A stretch of 64,000 bases of DNA from the NCBI GenBank assembly GCA_025403435.1, contig CM046339.1:3798212-3862211 (forward strand). The letters run 5' to 3'. This DNA is from Artocarpus heterophyllus. Taxonomy: Eukaryota; Streptophyta; Magnoliopsida; Rosales; Moraceae. A program made the translations under genes and the position numbers. The notes under the pieces are model-generated. The model saw only the letters and a list, made by a program, of their open reading frames with translations. It made no database searches and was not told where the DNA came from. Below, piece by piece: positions 34,766 to 46,960 of the stretch (position 1 is its first letter; every line of letters starts with the position of its first letter).

Positions 34766-36946
34766 TGTTGGAATTAGTACCCTATAAGCAATGACATTAT
34801 ACATATTGTTAATAAGTAAACAAAGTAACATTTATAAATTCTTTTGGTTGCTTATGTGTATTATGATAGTTTTCTAAACATCAAAAAAATTTCATGATTA
34901 TTAATGTGACTATAAATTTAGCATATAGATGTTATATGCTTAGTGATAAAATTTATATATAAGTATTTAAATAGTCCATAAAAATTAATCAAAATACAAT
35001 CTTTAATTAAATATTACAAGTGCGGTCCAATCTTATTGAGAATGAAAAAGCCTTATTTAGGCTATTAATGTATAGGCATTAGATTAGAGATACTTTATAT
35101 AATAAGATTATATAGGACTAGACCAGATAAATTATAAATCTTTAACAATCATCCGTTACAAATAGAACATTCAAGTTTAGCACTATGGTGATCATATATA
35201 TGATAGTTTTAATCCTGAGTATTTATTAGACTCATGTTTTTGATATTATGTTTTTTGACTAGCATGGTAAGATTTGTCTAAAGATAGATCATAACTTAAC
35301 ATCTTAGAAACATGATAGAATAATGGCTGTGAATAATATTATATAGATACAGAATCTATTTCTTTCTTATGCAAGTTAGAAAAGAAGTTCTCTTAAGTGA
35401 TGTTTTGAGATTTGAACTGTAGAGCGCTCGTTCATAATTAGATTGTGAAGTAACTGTTCATTAGAAAATTATTTAAACTAAAGAATAAAGATATAATAAG
35501 AGAAGTGAACAAAAATTGAATCTGGCTCTTATTATGAACTATTTATGGAGGACTAACTTATAGGTAATGATTATATCAATGGACTACTTGCTAATTTTCT
35601 TTGAGTAATTTTTACTATAATTTCAAGAGTTCAGTTTTAGGTTTTTAGTAGAGTAGCACTTAAACTAATAAATTTGATAGATTAATCAAAGAGTTTAATT
35701 AGTTGTCAAACTTGTTGGAGCTTAAATTATAGGTCCATAGGTCCCCAATGCCACGTTTATAATACTGTATTGGATTTGATGCGTAGAATGAATTATACAT
35801 ATTTACTCTAGAATTATTGAATTCTGAATTAATTATTTCACACTTTAAATATTATTGTGACACATAAAAACGTTCTTTGTGACACATAATATAATGTGAT
35901 AAATATTGTCACATTTAACTGAGCATTAGTTAATTAATTAATTAATTATATTTAATTAATGAGATTAATTAAATGTGTTTTAAATTAATTAATTAATTAA
36001 TAATATTTGAATAATAAGATTATTTAAATATATTTTAATTTTGTGTGTGACACATGCGTGGTGGGACCACATTTTGTCTTTTGAAACATGGACACAAAAT
36101 TAAATAATTAATTAGTTAATTTAAAATTGATTCTTAAATAAAAATGATTTATTTTTGAATTTAAAAATATGTATATATCATATTCACGTAAAAATACATC
36201 TTTTGTTTATCTATATATATATATAAAGATATATTATATATATTATATAATATATATATGGACTTGAATCAATGATTTGTTTATTTTGTTTCTGAATATA
36301 TATATATATATATATACATATATGAATTATTAATTAAATAGATATATATATATATATATATATATTTTACATGTACCATCGTGTAAATGATTCAAAAAAA
36401 AAAAGGAAAAAAACTTGGATGTGCTTTTAAGCACCTCCTCCACATACCTATTTGTTGGTATATGTGGTTCACCCATTAACGTCTTTAATGGGTGGTTTTA
36501 AAATTTAAAAATTAATTAAAATTAATAATTAACTACTTAGTTATAAAAGAAAGAGATACCAGTTATCTTAGATATGATATACATGATATTTTTCAGAGTA
36601 TCTAAGAGAGGAAAAACTGAGAGTTATTTTCACTGAAAAAACAAGGTCTATTATCTTATATGTTAAGTATTTAGTAGATTCAAAAAAGTGTGAGATTATT
36701 CATTCTTACAGATTGACGCCCACTCGTCGTTCCATCAGTGTGGAGGCTTGGTTGGAAGATCATGGTGTCAAAGAGAAAAGCTAGAATACCCTAATAGGTC
36801 TTCAAAAGGTTTGAAACAAATTCTTCAAGCTTTTTATATTTAATTAAAATTATATTGCTGTTTCAGGTAAACAAAGTTTTTTCAAAAAATTTTTGCTTAT
36901 CAATCGATCCATTTTTTCCGTTGCCTTTTCAAATTTAATTCCAACA
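34766..36946 (+). repeat. 5' LTR of copia A
   Basis: 2181 bp, starting TGTTGGAATTAGTACCC and ending TTTAATTCCAACA. TATAAAAG at 36542-36549 is the likely TATA box, followed by the segment ending AAAAG|GTTTGA (about 36805-36814), a donor-like site. Long TA runs lie near 36200-36365. Confidence 0.9.
36542..36549 (+). promoter_or_regulatory. TATA box of the copia A LTR
   Basis: TATAAAAG, about 400 bp before the LTR end. It is retained in the 3' LTR near 61430 (TATAAAAG), which supports function. Confidence 0.6.
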
Positions 36947-36962
36947 AATGACATCAAAGTGG
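36947..36962 (+). other. Primer-binding site of copia A (degraded)
   Basis: AATGACATCAAAGTGG directly after the LTR corresponds to TGGTATCAGAGC-type initiator tRNA-Met sites with several changes. Confidence 0.6.
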
Positions 36963-37676
36963 GTTATGGCATATGCTATTTTAATTAATATGATGTTATG
37001 TTGATAATTTTATGCCCTTGATGCATGTTTGTGGGCACTTTGCATTTTTAAAATTTTTTTATTCATGTGATGAATCATTATATTTATGAATGGATTTTTG
37101 GTCGTTAATTTTATGGTCCTTTTAAATTCATAATTTTAATTTCTTTTCTATTAGATCAAATTTATGTAAACCGATAAGGGGCATAGGTTTTATGTAATTT
37201 TACTATTATTATTATTTTTATTTTTTTCCCGTTTACGTGTAAGACAAAAAGAAAAAAAAATACCGTGCAACATCTCCGTGTACATAAAGCAAGATACCTT
37301 GCATGTAACAATCACGTACAACATTTTTTTGGTTTCTCCGTTCACGTGGAAGACTACCACAATATTGACATAGCAAAAGCCATTAATGCAACATGAAAAC
37401 TACACTTTACGTGCAACGAACTCTGCAACTCCTCACGTTGCTTTGGCGAACACACCCAGTGTCATGTAATTCATTCTCATGCATGTAACCAGTTATCATG
37501 CAAATGGGGACGGCCTGAAACTGCACTCTTCGGAGGCTCAGCCTTGAGCTAGTCAGAGCTCGACCGTGAACCATTGGAATGCCTAGCAGCGATTGGCCTC
37601 AAGCCTCACGGCTTAACCTCGAGTGCTGCACGACTAGGGTGAGCATAGACTGCTGGGCCAATGGACCTGCAAGGCG
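36963..37676 (+). other. Copia A leader, first part
   Basis: Noncoding, with repeated CACGT-containing stretches (37220-37450) and a GC-richer part (37510-37676) ending at the copia B target site ACGGG. It continues at 44648. No ORF of note. Confidence 0.7.
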
Positions 37677-37681
37677 ACGGG

Positions 37682-38124
37682 TGTTAGATCTAAATCCAAT
37701 ATATGAGCTAATATATTAAATAAGTGTGAATTTAAAGCTATCAGATAAGGTTGCCTAATTAAAAGTGATCAATTTGGGTTTTTGGGCCTCCTATATGTGG
37801 AGACCAAAATATAATTACTAATTTTATGATGGGCTAAATTGGTAATTAAGGATAATTGCTAGGGTTTGGCAGTTATATAAAGGGGTTGTGGTCCATAAGT
37901 CAGTACGTACGTTATTTTTCTATTCCCCATCTACAGAGAAATTACAGAGGCATTCTTTGAAGGAGGACTTACGTACTAGACTTGGAAGATCCTCAATCTA
38001 CAGACTCAAGAATCACATTCAATCCATGGATTCAGGTTAGCTTCCGTATCTTATTAATATTCTTAATGATTTGGCATAAATGATTTTGGGTGATGATGGT
38101 TTTTATCATAATTTTGTTCTAGCA
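37682..38124 (+). repeat. 5' LTR of copia B
   Basis: 443 bp. TATATAAAG (37874-37882) is the TATA box. A donor-like CAG|GTTAGC follows at 38033-38041. It ends TTGTTCTAGCA. Confidence 0.92.
37873..37882 (+). promoter_or_regulatory. TATA box of the copia B LTR
   Basis: TTATATAAAG, conserved in the 3' LTR (about 44391-44400). It lies about 240 bp before the LTR end. Confidence 0.7.
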
Positions 38125-38126
38125 AG

Positions 38127-38140
38127 TGGTATATAGAGCC
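38127..38140 (+). other. Primer-binding site of copia B
   Basis: TGGTATATAGAGCC, two bases after the 5' LTR, matches initiator tRNA-Met sites (TGGTATCAGAGCC) with a small change. Confidence 0.85.
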
Positions 38141-39792
38141 TTTTCATGTTAAATCGTTGAGAATCAATAAATTTCTAGATGTGATTCTCATATGAAAATT
38201 CTCAAGTTTTACAATCTATGGTTTCTTTAAAATTGTTGAATTTGAGAACAATTATTTGGTAAAATTTTTTGTTTAATACTTTATGAAATATAGTATTCGG
38301 TCTTATATATGAATATATGTGCATGAATATAATTATGTTGATAGTTGAAACGAAATCATACATTCATATATTCAGTTTTGATACATTTGCATATGCATGG
38401 GTTTTACAATATACGGTGCATTTCCCTCCTTTTTTATATAATACATAAGTTTGATTTTATATACATTAAATGGACTTAGGATTCAAGGTGGCCGGCGACA
38501 TCCTTGCTGCCAACAGCGAACGACTATGGGCACGGCCCCTCAGGCTACACCAAAAAGAGGCAGCCGCGGCCTCAGGGACAGTGGCGGCCAAAAGCCGCCA
38601 CGTGAGGCAGCAAAAAAAAAGGAGATTCTAAGGCCTTTTGCCGGCAGCTGGCCCTGCCACCATCGGCGTTGGCCTTGTTTGGGTCCGGCCATCAGGCCGC
38701 ACCAGTGAGTAAGCAGCGATCTTTGGTCGCGGCAAGAACGGGAACAGCGACGGCTATAGAAAAAGATCAAAAAAAAGAGGTGGGGGGCCGTTGGCTGGCA
38801 GCTGGTGTTACGACCGCCGATGTCAGCCCCTTCCGGTTATAGCTCCAAGGCTCCTGCCTAGAAGTCGCCACGACAGGTGCAAAGGCAGCCAGACGGCAGC
38901 CTGAACATCTTCACCCAAGGGGTCGAAGACCCTTAGGGTTTCTTGGGGTGGGTCTGGGCTTCAGTCCAGACCTGAGAAATGGTTTCATACCGGCTGGGTT
39001 ACTAGATCCTTAAAAAAAAAAAGGGGGCTGAGACATACATGGGCCTAGTTGGGCTCGCGACTAGATTAAGGGAATATACATGGGTTGGGCTTGTTACCAA
39101 TTGTAACCCTAGGGGCTAAACACCTGGGTGACCCGACTAAAAAAAAAAGGGAAAGAAATAAAGGGTGCTGGGTTAGGAACTGGGTTGGGTCCTCCCAACC
39201 CGGTCCAGCCCTGACACAGTCAAGGTTGACCAGTCATGTTGACCGATTGACTTCGATTGTTGACTTTGATCAGGTTGACTTTGACCAAATTTTTTTTTAT
39301 TTTTTTATTTTAATTTTGGTCATTTTTAGTGCAATTTTAAATTCAAATATTGGTATTTAATATATATTTTGAGATGAATTAATTGAAGCAATATGTCACC
39401 AACGTGGCCTCTCTTGTAGAAATTAATTTGTTTTGAAATATAAACTTGTGTGTTTATGCAACTTATGTGAATATTGACCGACCCAAAGGAATGCAATATT
39501 TGACAGAATTACATGTACACTTGTGGTGATTAACACGTGATGATTATTTAGTTTTACTTGTGAACAATAAATCAGCCCAAAGGAAGATTTATTGTCTGAT
39601 ATATTCTTATTGTCAGTGTTTGATTACTACACCAAAATATCACTTACAAGTTAATATTTTTGTCCAAAGACTAAATATTAATGGAGTGCCTGATATTTTG
39701 AGATGGGGTTACCTTTATTTGGATTTATCATTGTTATTTTGGAGTCTTAAATGAGCTTGTTTTGGGTTTGTTTGTTTTGTTCTCTGTTTCAG
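38141..39792 (+). other. Copia B leader, probable intron
   Basis: A long untranslated leader. 38480-39250 is GC-rich and is followed by a cluster of TTGACC/TTGACT motifs (39222-39285). It ends in a textbook acceptor TTCTCTGTTTCAG at 39780-39792. With the donor at 38036 in the LTR, the putative intron is 38036-39792. The ORFs inside are not convincing. Confidence 0.5.
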
Positions 39793-39839
39793 CTATTAGT
39801 TCTGCATCTAACATTACTATCAACATCAATTCAATTCCT

Positions 39840-40368
39840 ATGCTAAAGGGTAGCAACTTCAAATCATGGCAAGAGAACCTCCTTCTGGTTCTCGGAGTCA
39901 TGGATCTTGACCTTGCGTTAAGGTTTCCTTCTCCAACACCTCTTACAGACAAGAGTTCCTCTGATGAAAAGAGGGACATGGAAAGGTGGGAGAAGTCAAA
40001 TCGCATGTGTATGATGATCATGAAGAAGGCCATTCCAGAAGCATTCAGGGGTACTATATCAAAAACGATCAAGACAGCCAAAGAGTTCCTTGAGGACATT
40101 GAGATGAGATTTGCCAAAAATGAAAAGGCTGAAACAAGTACACTTTTGGCAAGCCTTATCTTAATGAGATACAGAGGTAAAGGGAACATTAGGGAGTACA
40201 TCATGGAAATGTGTCATCTTGCTTCAAAATTGAGAGCACTTAAGCTTAACCTTTCTAAGGACTTGCTAGTGCATTTGGTTCTTATATTTCTTCCTGCACA
40301 ATTCAGTTAGTTCAAGGTGAGCTATAACTGCCAAAAGGAGACTTGGTCGCTCAATGAGCTCATCTCAT
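39840..40368 (+). pseudogene. gag of copia B, truncated by inversion
   Basis: The ATG at 39840, 47 bases after the acceptor-like site, opens a copia gag (LKGSNFKSWQENLLLVLGVM, a WE.W-type capsid start). It continues with TLLASLILMRYRGKGNIREYIMEM, then a stop at about 40308-40310 and further gag-like sequence (FKVSYNCQKETWSLNELI). The sequence then switches strand at about 40369. Confidence 0.85.
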
Positions 40369-40750
40369 AGTCTTTAACAATAATCTAAATTTTCCTATTG
40401 CTTCAACTTCAACCTTCTTGCCATCGCCTACGTAGATGTATCTTTCACTATCGTTTGGCTTTCAACATCTCAGGCAACCCTGCATAGACACATTGATGTG
40501 AGTAGTTGCACTAGAATCTATCCACCAAGTGTGTTCAGGTACCGAGGTTAAATTAACCTCTGAACAAACCAAATGAAGAAGCATACCTTTTCTAGCATGC
40601 CAAGCGTGATAATTGGTGCAATGCTTCTTCTTATGTTCTGTAGCTCCACAGAAGAAACAACCCGTACCTTTCGGATCAACTGGTCTCTTTTGTTATGTCT
40701 TTTAAGGTGCTAACTGCAGCTTCCTTATCCTTCTTTCTTTTCTTCCCTTT
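40369..40750 (-). pseudogene. Inverted gag zinc knuckle and protease segment of copia B
   Basis: Only the minus strand reads as copia protein here. A Lys-rich stretch comes first, then a zinc knuckle CFFCGATEHKKKHC (40618-40659), then the protease site WWIDSSATTH (40498-40530; Ser replaces Gly after DS), then VGDGKKVEVEAIGKF. Upstream and downstream plus-strand copia sequence joins to it exactly where the reading would continue if the segment were turned round. Confidence 0.85.
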
Positions 40751-42165
40751 GTTTTATTTGGATCCTGATGAGACATTTATTGTATCATCTTTTAGTCAGA
40801 ATTTAATTTCTATTTCTGTTTTGGACAAATCTGGTTATTCTTGTTCATTTGGAAATGAAAAATTTAGTTTGTTTTATGATTCAAAATTGGTTGGATCCAG
40901 TTCTTTATCAGGTTACAATAATCTTTATTTACTTGATATAATTGCTTCATTAATGAATCCCTACAATTAAGTACATGAGGTGTAAAGAGAAAATTAACCA
41001 ATGAGAATTCAGCTACACTATGGCACAAGAGTTGGGTCATATCTCCAGAAGGAGAATAGAGAGACTTGTGTCAGACGAAATTCTCGACCCCTTAGACTTT
41101 ATAGATTTTGATATTTGTATTAATTGTATTAAGGGGAAACAAACCAATAAAGGGAGATTTGAAGCCAATAGGACTTTGGACATCTTAGAACTTATACATA
41201 CAGATATTTGTGGGTCATTCCCTACGGCTTCTTTGAATGGTCAGCAATATTTTATAAGGTTCATAGATGATTTTTCTAGATATGGCTACATATATCTCAT
41301 TCATGAGAAGCCACAGTTGCTGGATGTGTTCAAAAATTTTAAGGCTGAAGTTGAAAACCAACTCAACAAAGGATTAAAAGCGTCAGATCTGACTGCAGTG
41401 GTGAATACTATGGTAGATATGACGGTATGTTCAAGTGAACAATGTCCAGGATAGTTTACTAAATTCCTAAAGGAAAACAGTATCATTCCACAGTACACTA
41501 TGTCAGGTTCGCCCACTATGAATGGTGTTACTAAAAGATGGAATAGGACACTTAAGGACATGGTAAGGAGCATGATTTCTCATTCTACCTTACCAGAATT
41601 ACTTTGGAGAGAAGCACTTAAGACTATAGCATATATCTTTAACAGGGTTCCAACTAAAGCAACTACCAAGATCCCTTACGAACTTTGGACAGGCAAGAAG
41701 CCTAGTTTAAAGCATTTGCATGTGTAGGGATATCCAACTGAGGCAAGACCTTATAGGCCTAATGAAAAGAAACTAGACTCAAGGACGGTGAGTTGTTATT
41801 TTATTGGATACTTTGAAAGATCCAGGGGATACAAATTTTATGATCCCACAACTAAGTCGATTTTTGAGACAGGAAATGCTCAGTTCTTTGAGGATGTCGA
41901 GTTTGCCAGGGGAGATATGGTTAAGGAATCTGTCTTTGAAGAGGAATATGTTGATATTCCCATAGCTGTTATTGACATTGATCAGGTTTCTATTCTTGAC
42001 ATTGTTCAAGAAGCAAATCCAAATCAAGACAATTTCGAAGAACCTCCCATTCTAGAAATTCTTCTAGAAGAACAAACTCTACCACCTCAAGAACCTATGC
42101 CATTAAGGAGATCCACTGGAGAAAGGCGATGTGCGGTGCCAGATGATTACATTGTATTTCTCTAA
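40751..42165 (+). pseudogene. Protease end and integrase of copia B
   Basis: It resumes as YLDPDETFIVSSFSQNLISISVLD, the copia segment after the protease site. Then come the integrase finger (H in LGHIS, CINCIKGKQT), the DDE core (HTDICGSF, FIDDFSRYGYIYLI), a damaged middle (41400-41500, where the second D block is lost), [17 protein letters not shown] (41524 on), and the C-terminal region with [15 protein letters not shown]. Stops occur at 41452-41454 and 41725-41727. Confidence 0.85.
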
Positions 42166-42890
42166 GAACATGAGTTTGACATTAGTATGGTGGAAGATGA
42201 TCCAATCAACTTTCGTCAAGCCATGGAAAGTTCTAGATCTCAAGAGTGGATTGATACCATGAATGAGGAGATAAAGTTTATGAAGGACAATGACATTTGG
42301 TATCTTGTCCCATTGCCTAAAGGAGTGAAACCCATTGGTTGAAATGGATATTTAAGACCAAGAGGGATTTGAAAGGCAATGTGGAAAGGTATTAGGCTCA
42401 TCTTATCGCTAAAGGCTTTACACAGAAAGAACGTATCGACTATAAAGAGACTTTCTCTTCAGTTTCTTCAAAAGACTCTTTTAGGATTATAATGGCATTA
42501 GTGGCACGTTTTGATCTTGAGCTTCATCAGATGGATGTGAAGACTGCGTTTCTCAATGGGGACATTGATGAAATAATCTATATGGTGCAACCGGAAAACT
42601 TTGTGTTGGGAGATGCAAAGAATATGGTTTGCAAATTAAAGAAATCCATCTATGGGCTTAAGCAAGCTTCTCATTAGTGGTATTACAAATTTCATCAGGT
42701 TATCATTTCGTTTGGTTTTGAGATGAATTTGGTTGATGATTGTATATACCACAAGTTTAGTGGGAGTAAGTGTATTTTCCTGGTTTTCTATGTCGATGAC
42801 ATTTTGCTTGCCAGCAATGATTCTATCAAAGAAATTTGAGATAAAGGATCTTGGTGACGCCTCTTTTGTGTTAGGTAAATTGATACACTG
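42166..42890 (+). pseudogene. Reverse transcriptase of copia B
   Basis: QMDVKTAFLNGDI (about 42525-42565) is the first catalytic block. KSIYGLKQAS follows, then the YVDD block at about 42790 (FYVDDILLA read in its own frame). Frame changes and stops (for example 42340s, 42390s, 42675-42677) disable it. Confidence 0.85.
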
Positions 42891-43743
42891 TGATCACTCT
42901 TGGTGTATTCTTGGATTATCACAAAAAGGCTATGTCGAAAAGGTTCTCAAGAGATATGGCATGCAGGATTGTAAACCATGTGATACCCCTGTGGCTAAGG
43001 GAGACAAGTTTAGTCTCAATCAGTGCCCTAAGAATGATTTTGAGGTTAAGAAAATGCAGAAGATTCCTTATGCGTCAGTAGTAGGGAGTCTGATGTATGC
43101 TCAAGTTTGTATGCGACCGGATATTGCATACGTTATAGGAATGTTGGGCAGGTACTTAAGCAATCTTGGAAAGGATCACTGGATAGCAGCCAAACGAGTC
43201 TTGACGTATTTACAGAGAATAAAAGACTATATGCTCACGTACTGGAGGTTGAAATAGCTTGAGATCATTAGGTATACTGACTCTGATTATGCTGGATGCC
43301 AAGATAGTATGAAATCTACGTCAAGCTATGTCTACCTTCTGGCTAGAGGTGCTGTCTCCTAGAGGAGTACGAAACAGTCTCTTATAGCATCTTGTACCAT
43401 GGCGGCATAGTTCATAGCATGTTATGAGGGGGCCAATCATGGAATATGGCTGCGAAATTTTGTCATAGGGCTGCGCATAGTGGACGTTAGTCAAAGACCA
43501 CTCAAGTTATTTTTTGACAATAAGTCAATGGTTTTATGTTCCAATAACAACAGGAGCTCGATGAAGTCAAAGCATATAGAGACCAAGTTCCTGGTTGTCA
43601 AAGAAAGAGTTCAGAGTGAACAGTTGTCTGAGCACATCGGTACAAACTCCATGATTGTGGATCCACTTGCTAAGGGATTGCCACCCAAAATGTTTCATGA
43701 ATACACTGCTCGTATAGGTGTCATATCATTTCAGGATACTTAG
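42891..43743 (+). pseudogene. RNase H of copia B
   Basis: LGLSQKGYVEKVLKRYGM, PYASVVGSLMYAQVCMRPDI, then (after a stop at 43255-43257) YTDSDYAGCQD and KSTSSYVYLL. The C-terminal end is KHIETKFLVVKERV, then DPLAKGLPPKMFHEY. The catalytic D of YTDSDYAG is present. The frame is broken at least twice. It ends 430 bp before the 3' LTR. Confidence 0.85.
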
Positions 43744-44162
43744 TTTTAATGGGAGTTTGTAATTTTATATGCTTTTATGATATAGATATATTTTCAGTTA
43801 TTTCAGTTTATGGATATTTTAAGGTTATTTTCTATAGAAATAAAGTTTTCGGTTTATTCACACTCTAATTTTGGTATGGTTTGATCTCACTAAGGTTTTC
43901 AGGTGGACCAATTGGAAATAGGCATGTTAAGATCACATTGCATGAAATTTTCATGCTACAAATCCATGCTTGATCTTGTCATTAGTTGTATTAGTATATG
44001 TGATCATTGATGGGTTTAGTTACGATATATGTAATGAAGGTCGCTTTGGTCTTATATTGATTTGGTTAATGGACAAGATTGTTGAGATGCATTAGGTTTT
44101 GATAGCAAAATTCATGAGCTCATATTGGTATAATTCACATTTATAAAGTTTCATATATAGCC

Positions 44163-44642
44163 CAAGTAGGAGATTGTTGGATCTAAATCTAATATATGGG
44201 CTAATATATTAAATAAATGTAAATTAAAGGCTATCAGATAAGGTTGCCCAATTAAAAGTGATCAATTTGGGTTTTTGGGCTTTTAATGCATCATTAAGTG
44301 TGGACCTCCTATGTATAGAGACCAAAATATAATTACTAATTTTATGACAGGCTAAATTGGTAGTTAAGGATAATTTCTAGGGTTTAGCAGTTATATAAAA
44401 GGGTTGTGGTCCCCAAGTCAGTACATACGCTATTTTTCTATTCCCCATCTACAAAGAAATTACAAAGGCATTCTTTGAGGAAGGAGTTACGTACTAGACT
44501 TGGAAGATCCTCAACCTACAGACTCAAGAATCACATTCAATCTATGGATTCAGGTTAACTTCCACATCTTATTAGTATTCTTGATGATTTGACATGAATG
44601 ATCCTAGGTGATGATGGCTTTCATCATAATTTTGTTCTAACA
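44163..44642 (+). repeat. Polypurine tract and 3' LTR of copia B
   Basis: CAAGTAGGAGAT (44163-44174) precedes the 468-bp LTR (44175-44642). The LTR begins TGTTGGATCTAAAT and ends TTGTTCTAACA. It has about 25 bp around GCATCATTAAGTG that the 5' LTR lacks. Confidence 0.92.
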
Positions 44643-44647
44643 ACGGG

Positions 44648-46178
44648 AGCACACCCAAGAGCTCCACCGTCACTGTGGCTGGCCGAGGTTGTTGCAGTCT
44701 CATGGAGGAGCAGTGCGGTGAAACACCATGTGTCGGACTCTCTTGCTGGCCACAGCCACAATGCTCCAAAATGGGGCATCTTTATTAGCCTCGTCTGTTG
44801 CACTCCCACGGAGAAGGCAGCGACGGTTGTACACGAAGAGCTTTGGAGAAAAAGCGGAAGGAGGCGGTTGTACATGCTAAAATACGCATTGGAGAAGTAA
44901 GAAGAAAGCACCAAATGAGTTATTTTCGATAACCCATTACATTGCTGGGCCTATTTAGTACTTGAGTCCATCAAATTTTTTAAGTAGCCTAATAGTTTTT
45001 CTACAACAACCCACCTTATGTAGTCTACCACAAATGGAACAGGGAAAAATATTTAATTACAAAAAGACCTTTGTAATTTTTTTATCTCATTTATTTTAAT
45101 TATCCAAAAGGACCCAATCAAAAATTTATTATTTATTTTCATTTTATGTGATGATTGTGATAACATGTTCATGCATTATAATATGTCATCTAGGAAAGTG
45201 CTTACTCATAGTTATTGTAACATGACATGCATACATTTGCATACTATTTCATATTTTATAAAGTTTTATATAAAATGATTTAATATGTTTTAGAATTAAC
45301 TTAATGAGATTAAATTAAAAAGGGTTGATTTTATAGAATTTTATTTTATTTTATTAACCAACCAAATAATGTGATTTTAGTTTTAATAGTTAAAACTTGG
45401 TAAAATTCATATTAATTCTAAGTTATCTAATTTTGAATTTTTTAATATTGGATAGCTTAAATAATTTATAATAAATTTAGATTTTTAGAAAAATCTGGTA
45501 ATTTATCTAAGTATAAATAGAATGGGATTTCATTAATACAAAATAATACCTGGTAATTAAAAATTATTTTTATTTACTAGATTTATGAAACATATGATGT
45601 TTTGTAAGGTAAAACACATTATTTTAAAATAATGAGTGGAAGAAGGTAATATGACAATATAACATGCGGTCTCTATTAGTAACACAACACCAAGATATTT
45701 AGGTGGTACCTTATGACATTTTGATTTTGTCCTCCCTACGGAGGGTGTCTATTTAAATCAATAATAAGGTTGACCTCCAGGAGATAGGATTTTGTAATGT
45801 ATTTCAAAATTAACCTACCATACGGCAGCAATTTTGAGTTAAGTTATTACAATATGAAATAGTGAGTTACATCTTAAAGATATAATTAATTTGTTAATTG
45901 TAGCTCAACCAAAATAAACAGTTATTAATAAATATAGAAAATATGAGATATTTTGAATATATTTATTAATTAAGAATGTCTCAGTTTGATTTATAAATAA
46001 TTTGACCTACCCTATGGCGGCACTTTATTTATCAAAATTGAATATTTGTGGATCTAGTAAAATCTTTTATTTGTTTTTCTATATGCATCATGCATCACAT
46101 TTACTATTCCAAAACATGTATTTATGATGTTTATGAAACTGTTTAATTTATATCATTTATTTATTTATTACAGCAATA
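44648..46178 (+). other. Copia A leader, second part, with acceptor-like site
   Basis: A GC-richer start (44648-44900) is followed by AT-rich DNA. Short palindrome-like elements CCTCCCTACGGAGGG (45731), ACCTCCAGGAGAT (45773), CCTACCATACGGCAGC (45814) and CCTACCCTATGGCGG (46006) recur, each after a T-rich or TTGA context. It ends TTTATTTATTACAG (46160-46173), an acceptor-like site five bases before the gag ATG at 46179. Confidence 0.55.
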
Positions 46179-46960
46179 ATGTTTAATCCAATCATCGTTA
46201 TTCTCTCAAATGAAAAATTAACTAGAGATAATTTTATCAAGTGGAAGAGTAACATGAATATTGTACTTATTTGCGAAAGCTACAAGCTTGGCCTGACGAA
46301 GGAATGTCCTCCACCGCCTACTACCATTTCCTCTTGTAATGTACAAGAAGCATATGATCATTGGATCGAGGCAAACAACAAGGCTTGCTGCTTTCTTTTG
46401 GATGGCATGTCTAACGTGCTTACGATAAAGCACGAAAACATGGAGACTGCTTATGAAATAATGTAGCCTCTATAAGAAATGTTTAGTAAACCTTCTGAAA
46501 AGGCTTATCATAAAGCCATAAAGGCTATGATGAATGCCAAAATGAAGGCAGGGATCTCAGTCAGAGAATATTTTTCAGCACGGTTCACTATCTCCATGAG
46601 GCCGAGGCCAATGGGGCCATGATAAATGAAGCCACACAGGTGGGGATGATTTTGGAAACCCTCTTCCCAACATTTCTTCAGTTTAAGAGCAACTATTTAA
46701 TGAACAAGCTAAAATATAACATGACTGAGTTGCTTAATGAGCTACAGACCTTCAAGTCTGTTTCGAAAGAAAAGACAAAAGAAGGTGAAGTAAATGTTGC
46801 TGAAGCTCAACCTTTCTCTTCGACTAAAAAGACCAAAAAGTGGAAGATGCAAACTAAAGAAAGTGGTAAGTCTAAGAATGGAGGACAACCTAAGAAGAGA
46901 AAGAGCAACAACAACAAAAAAAGCTCAAAGGAAAAGAAGCCCAAAGGAAATTTTTTCTAA
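46179..46960 (+). pseudogene. gag of copia A
   Basis: Copia gag from the ATG at 46179: LTRDNFIKWKSNMNIVL, EAYDHWIEANNKACCFLLDGM. A stop follows at 46464-46466, then KAMMNAKMKAGISVREYF and, in another frame from 46619, EATQVGMILETLFPTFLQF. A very Lys-rich nucleocapsid-like stretch ends at about 46960. The zinc knuckle is degraded (GAVGHWKRN remains after 46960). At least three disruptions. Confidence 0.85.

Larger units (their letters stand above)
37682..44642 (+). mobile_element. Copia B: Ty1/copia nested in copia A
   Basis: 6961 bp with target duplication ACGGG (37677-37681 and 44643-44647). The short LTRs (443 and 468 bp) start TGTTRGATCTAAAT and end TTCTARCA. It has a primer site, a long leader with a GC-rich section, and all copia domains in order (gag, protease, integrase, RT, RNase H), with stops. 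The zinc-knuckle and protease part is inverted. The LTRs differ at roughly 30-35 positions plus a 25-bp indel by eye. Confidence 0.95.

Noticed and set aside
34472..34787. Overlapping 84- and 90-codon ORFs just before copia A
   Set aside because: Driven by TA and A-rich low complexity; the second runs across the target site into the LTR.
28586..36946. Copia D and copia A 5' LTRs as the two LTRs of one element
   Set aside because: There is no pol between them, and the CGTTG duplication ties 34766 to 61833 instead. 28586-30667 is the 3' LTR of a truncated separate copy.
38451..38770. Two overlapping GC-rich ORFs in the copia B leader
   Set aside because: They are short, on opposite strands, with no recognisable domain, and lie inside the putative leader intron.
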